In this document: positions 44,490-46,238 of the stretch, piece after piece
How positions within the stretch are numbered: position 1 is the first letter of the stretch
Layout of the letters: every line of letters begins with the position of its first letter
Assembly (NCBI RefSeq): GCF_902706225.1
Contig: NZ_CACSKB010000035.1
Location: 1 to 46,238, forward strand
DNA: 46,238 nt
Source: Microbacterium sp. 18062
Lineage (GTDB): Bacteria > Actinomycetota > Actinomycetes > Actinomycetales > Microbacteriaceae
Direction: 5' to 3'
Notes under the pieces: model-generated
What the model saw: the letters and a program-made list of their open reading frames with translations, nothing else
The model's database searches: none
What the model was told of the DNA's origin: nothing
Position numbers and translations under genes: made by a program

Positions 44490-46229
44490 CTGGGCGAGAG
44501 CGACGGCATCACGCGCTGGTGGCGCAGCATCAGCCTGCGCGCGAAGGTCACCGGCGTCACCGTCGCGGTCCTCGTGATCGGACTCGTCGCCGCAGGCCTG
44601 GGCACCATGGTGTTCCTGCGCACGACCCTGCTCGCGAACCTGGACTCGAACTTGAAGCAGGTCGCTCAATCCGCCATCGCCAACTCGCTCGTGACGACCA
44701 CGCTCAACAACGACGGCACTCTGACCTTCGCTCGACGCGACGATGCCGCCAACACCGCGTACACGGTGGCGTTGTACGAGTGCTCCACCGAAGGCATCCG
44801 GATCGTCGTCGCGGGCGGGCAGGATTCTGCGTCGACTCCGGTGCTGCCGGCCACCTTCCCGTGCGATCAGGCGTACATCTCGCAGGAGTCGGTGTTCCCG
44901 TTGGACGGAGATCCGACCGGCGCCTTCCACGCGACGGTCATCGTGACGCCCATCGACGATGTCTCGGCGACCGTCGTGCAGCTCGTCGCCACGCCGACCG
45001 CGCCCACCGAACGCATCATCGCGACCTATCTCGGCATCTACACGCTGCTCGCCCTGGTCACGGTCATCGCGAGCGCGTTCCTGGTGCGCTGGGTCGTGAC
45101 GCTGACGTTCCGCAGCCTCGGACAGGTCGAGCGCACGGCCGAGGCGATCGCGGGGGGAGATTTCAGCCAGCGGCTCACCGACATCGAACCTGCCACCACC
45201 GAGGTCGGCCGGCTGAAGCGGGCCATCAACGCGATGCTCGGCCGCGTCGACGCCTCGCTCTCCGACCGCGACGCGACCGTGCGGCAGATGCGCCGCTTCA
45301 TCGGGGACGCAAGTCACGAGCTGCGCACCCCGCTCGTGACCGTGCGCGGCTACGCCGAGCTCTACCGGATGGGCGCCATCCCGGATGCCGACGGCACCGC
45401 GCAGGCGATGGAGCGCATCGAGAAGGAGGCGATGCGGATGACCTCCATGGTCGAGGACCTCCTCGCCCTCGCCCGCCTGGACGAGCGCCGGGACATCGTC
45501 TTCACAGCGGTCGACCTGCGTCCCATCGCGCGCGACGCCGCCCTGGACGTGCGCGCCGCCGCTCCTCAGCGCCGCGTCGCCGTGCGGGACGACGGCGCCG
45601 CTCGCCCCACGACGCTGCAGACCCCGCGGCTGCCGCCGCCGCTGCCGAGCGCCGAGGCTCAGACCAGACGCCGCGGCCCCGTCCCGACGGCCGCGATCGG
45701 CCTCGCCTCACGGCTCCGCCGTCGACCCCGCGACACCGGGGAGATCCCGGCGCTGCCCGCCGTGTTCGACGAGGTGTCGCCCGTCATGCCTCCCGTGGTC
45801 ATGGGCGACGAGAACCGCATCCGGCAGGTGATCGCCAACCTGCTGGGCAACGCGCAGCGGTTCTCGCCCGTCGACTCCCCCATCGAGATCCGCGTCGGCA
45901 CCGACGACGAGACGCGCATGGGATGGATCGAGGTCATCGACCACGGCGAGGGGATCCCGGAGCAGATCCGGTCGCAGATCTTCCAGCGGTTCTGGCGCGC
46001 GGACACATCGCGTGCCCGCGAGACCGGCGGATCGGGGCTCGGCCTCTCGATCGTCGCCTCGATCGTCGAGACGCTCCGCGGCACGGTCGCCGTGACCGAC
46101 ACCCCGGGCGGCGGCGCGACCTTCCGTGTCTCGCTCCCGCTCGCGGCCGACCAGGATGCGGCAGCGCACCTGCTCATCGAGACCCAGCCGTTGCCTCCGC
46201 TGCCGCCACTGCCCGGCCCGCTCGGCTGA
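44490..46229 (+). CDS. Sensor histidine kinase paired with the PhoP-like regulator
   Basis: About 579 residues if started at CTG 44490, which has GGAAGGA seven bases upstream; the only other start-like codon nearby is GTG 44433, inside the regulator gene and without a ribosome site. TM1 is VTGVTVAVLVIGLVAAGLGT. An external domain of about 140 residues with two Cys follows, then TM2 (TYLGIYTLLALVTVIASAFLV), HAMP, and HisKA with His276 in DASHELRTPL. The ATPase motifs are NLLGNAQRFSP, DHGEGIP and GGSGLGLSI. A proline- and arginine-rich insert of about 60 residues separates HisKA from the ATPase domain, and the end is LPPLPPLPGPLG. Confidence 0.85.
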   Translation: MGESDGITRWWRSISLRAKVTGVTVAVLVIGLVAAGLGTMVFLRTTLLANLDSNLKQVAQSAIANSLVTTTLNNDGTLTFARRDDAANTAYTVALYECSTEGIRIVVAGGQDSASTPVLPATFPCDQAYISQESVFPLDGDPTGAFHATVIVTPIDDVSATVVQLVATPTAPTERIIATYLGIYTLLALVTVIASAFLVRWVVTLTFRSLGQVERTAEAIAGGDFSQRLTDIEPATTEVGRLKRAINAMLGRVDASLSDRDATVRQMRRFIGDASHELRTPLVTVRGYAELYRMGAIPDADGTAQAMERIEKEAMRMTSMVEDLLALARLDERRDIVFTAVDLRPIARDAALDVRAAAPQRRVAVRDDGAARPTTLQTPRLPPPLPSAEAQTRRRGPVPTAAIGLASRLRRRPRDTGEIPALPAVFDEVSPVMPPVVMGDENRIRQVIANLLGNAQRFSPVDSPIEIRVGTDDETRMGWIEVIDHGEGIPEQIRSQIFQRFWRADTSRARETGGSGLGLSIVASIVETLRGTVAVTDTPGGGATFRVSLPLAADQDAAAHLLIETQPLPPLPPLPGPLG

Positions 46230-46238
46230 GCGACCCCC

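Overview
The window reads as a chromosomal segment of a high-GC Gram-positive actinobacterium, most likely Microbacteriaceae and plausibly Microbacterium. The evidence is the very high GC, leaderless genes with TAnnnT -10 boxes 6 to 8 bases before the start codon, a DUF3027 gene, an XPB-type helicase, an imuA-imuB-dnaE2 mutasome behind a GAAC-N4-GTTC SOS box, and Arthrobacter-type dimethylglycine and sarcosine oxidases. The genus is an inference; no rRNA or marker gene settles it.

Layout. 1-4250: carboxylesterase and MFS transporter, divergent from a regulator with two TetR DNA-binding domains. 4267-5570: unrecognised protein and tRNA-Arg(CCU). 5621-8590: pyruvate oxidase/dehydrogenase followed by an MFS gene broken at a seven-base homopolymer. 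8848-9415: tiny membrane protein, cysteine-free HesB/IscA-like protein, strong terminator. 9484-15571: SOS-controlled imuA-imuB-dnaE2 translesion cassette. 15737-18206: DMT exporter/MarR pair with twin operators, and a membrane protein read in frame into a MerR regulator behind a perfect 24-bp palindrome. 18734-22987: HNH nuclease, secreted M23 peptidase, DtxR/IdeR-type repressor, phosphoserine aminotransferase. 23158-28155: DUF3027 protein, cold-shock protein, small membrane protein, helicase-associated protein and XPB helicase. Several gaps from 9.4 to 23.1 kb carry copies of an interspersed palindromic repeat.

28182-43629 is the most coherent block: a complete uptake and catabolic route from choline to glycine. 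ProV/ProW/ProX-type transport brings in betaine or choline. A GMC choline dehydrogenase and betaine aldehyde dehydrogenase make glycine betaine. A Rieske oxygenase with its own Rieske ferredoxin and FAD reductase demethylates it to dimethylglycine. A dimethylglycine oxidase and a monomeric sarcosine oxidase finish to glycine. An IclR regulator sits in the middle. Three promoters of the block carry a related 19-bp motif as two copies placed end to end, and a single weaker copy lies before iclR. I read this as the regulator's operator and regard it as the most interesting unexplained signal in the window. The window closes with a PhoP-like response regulator and its histidine kinase, whose best start codon appears to be CTG.
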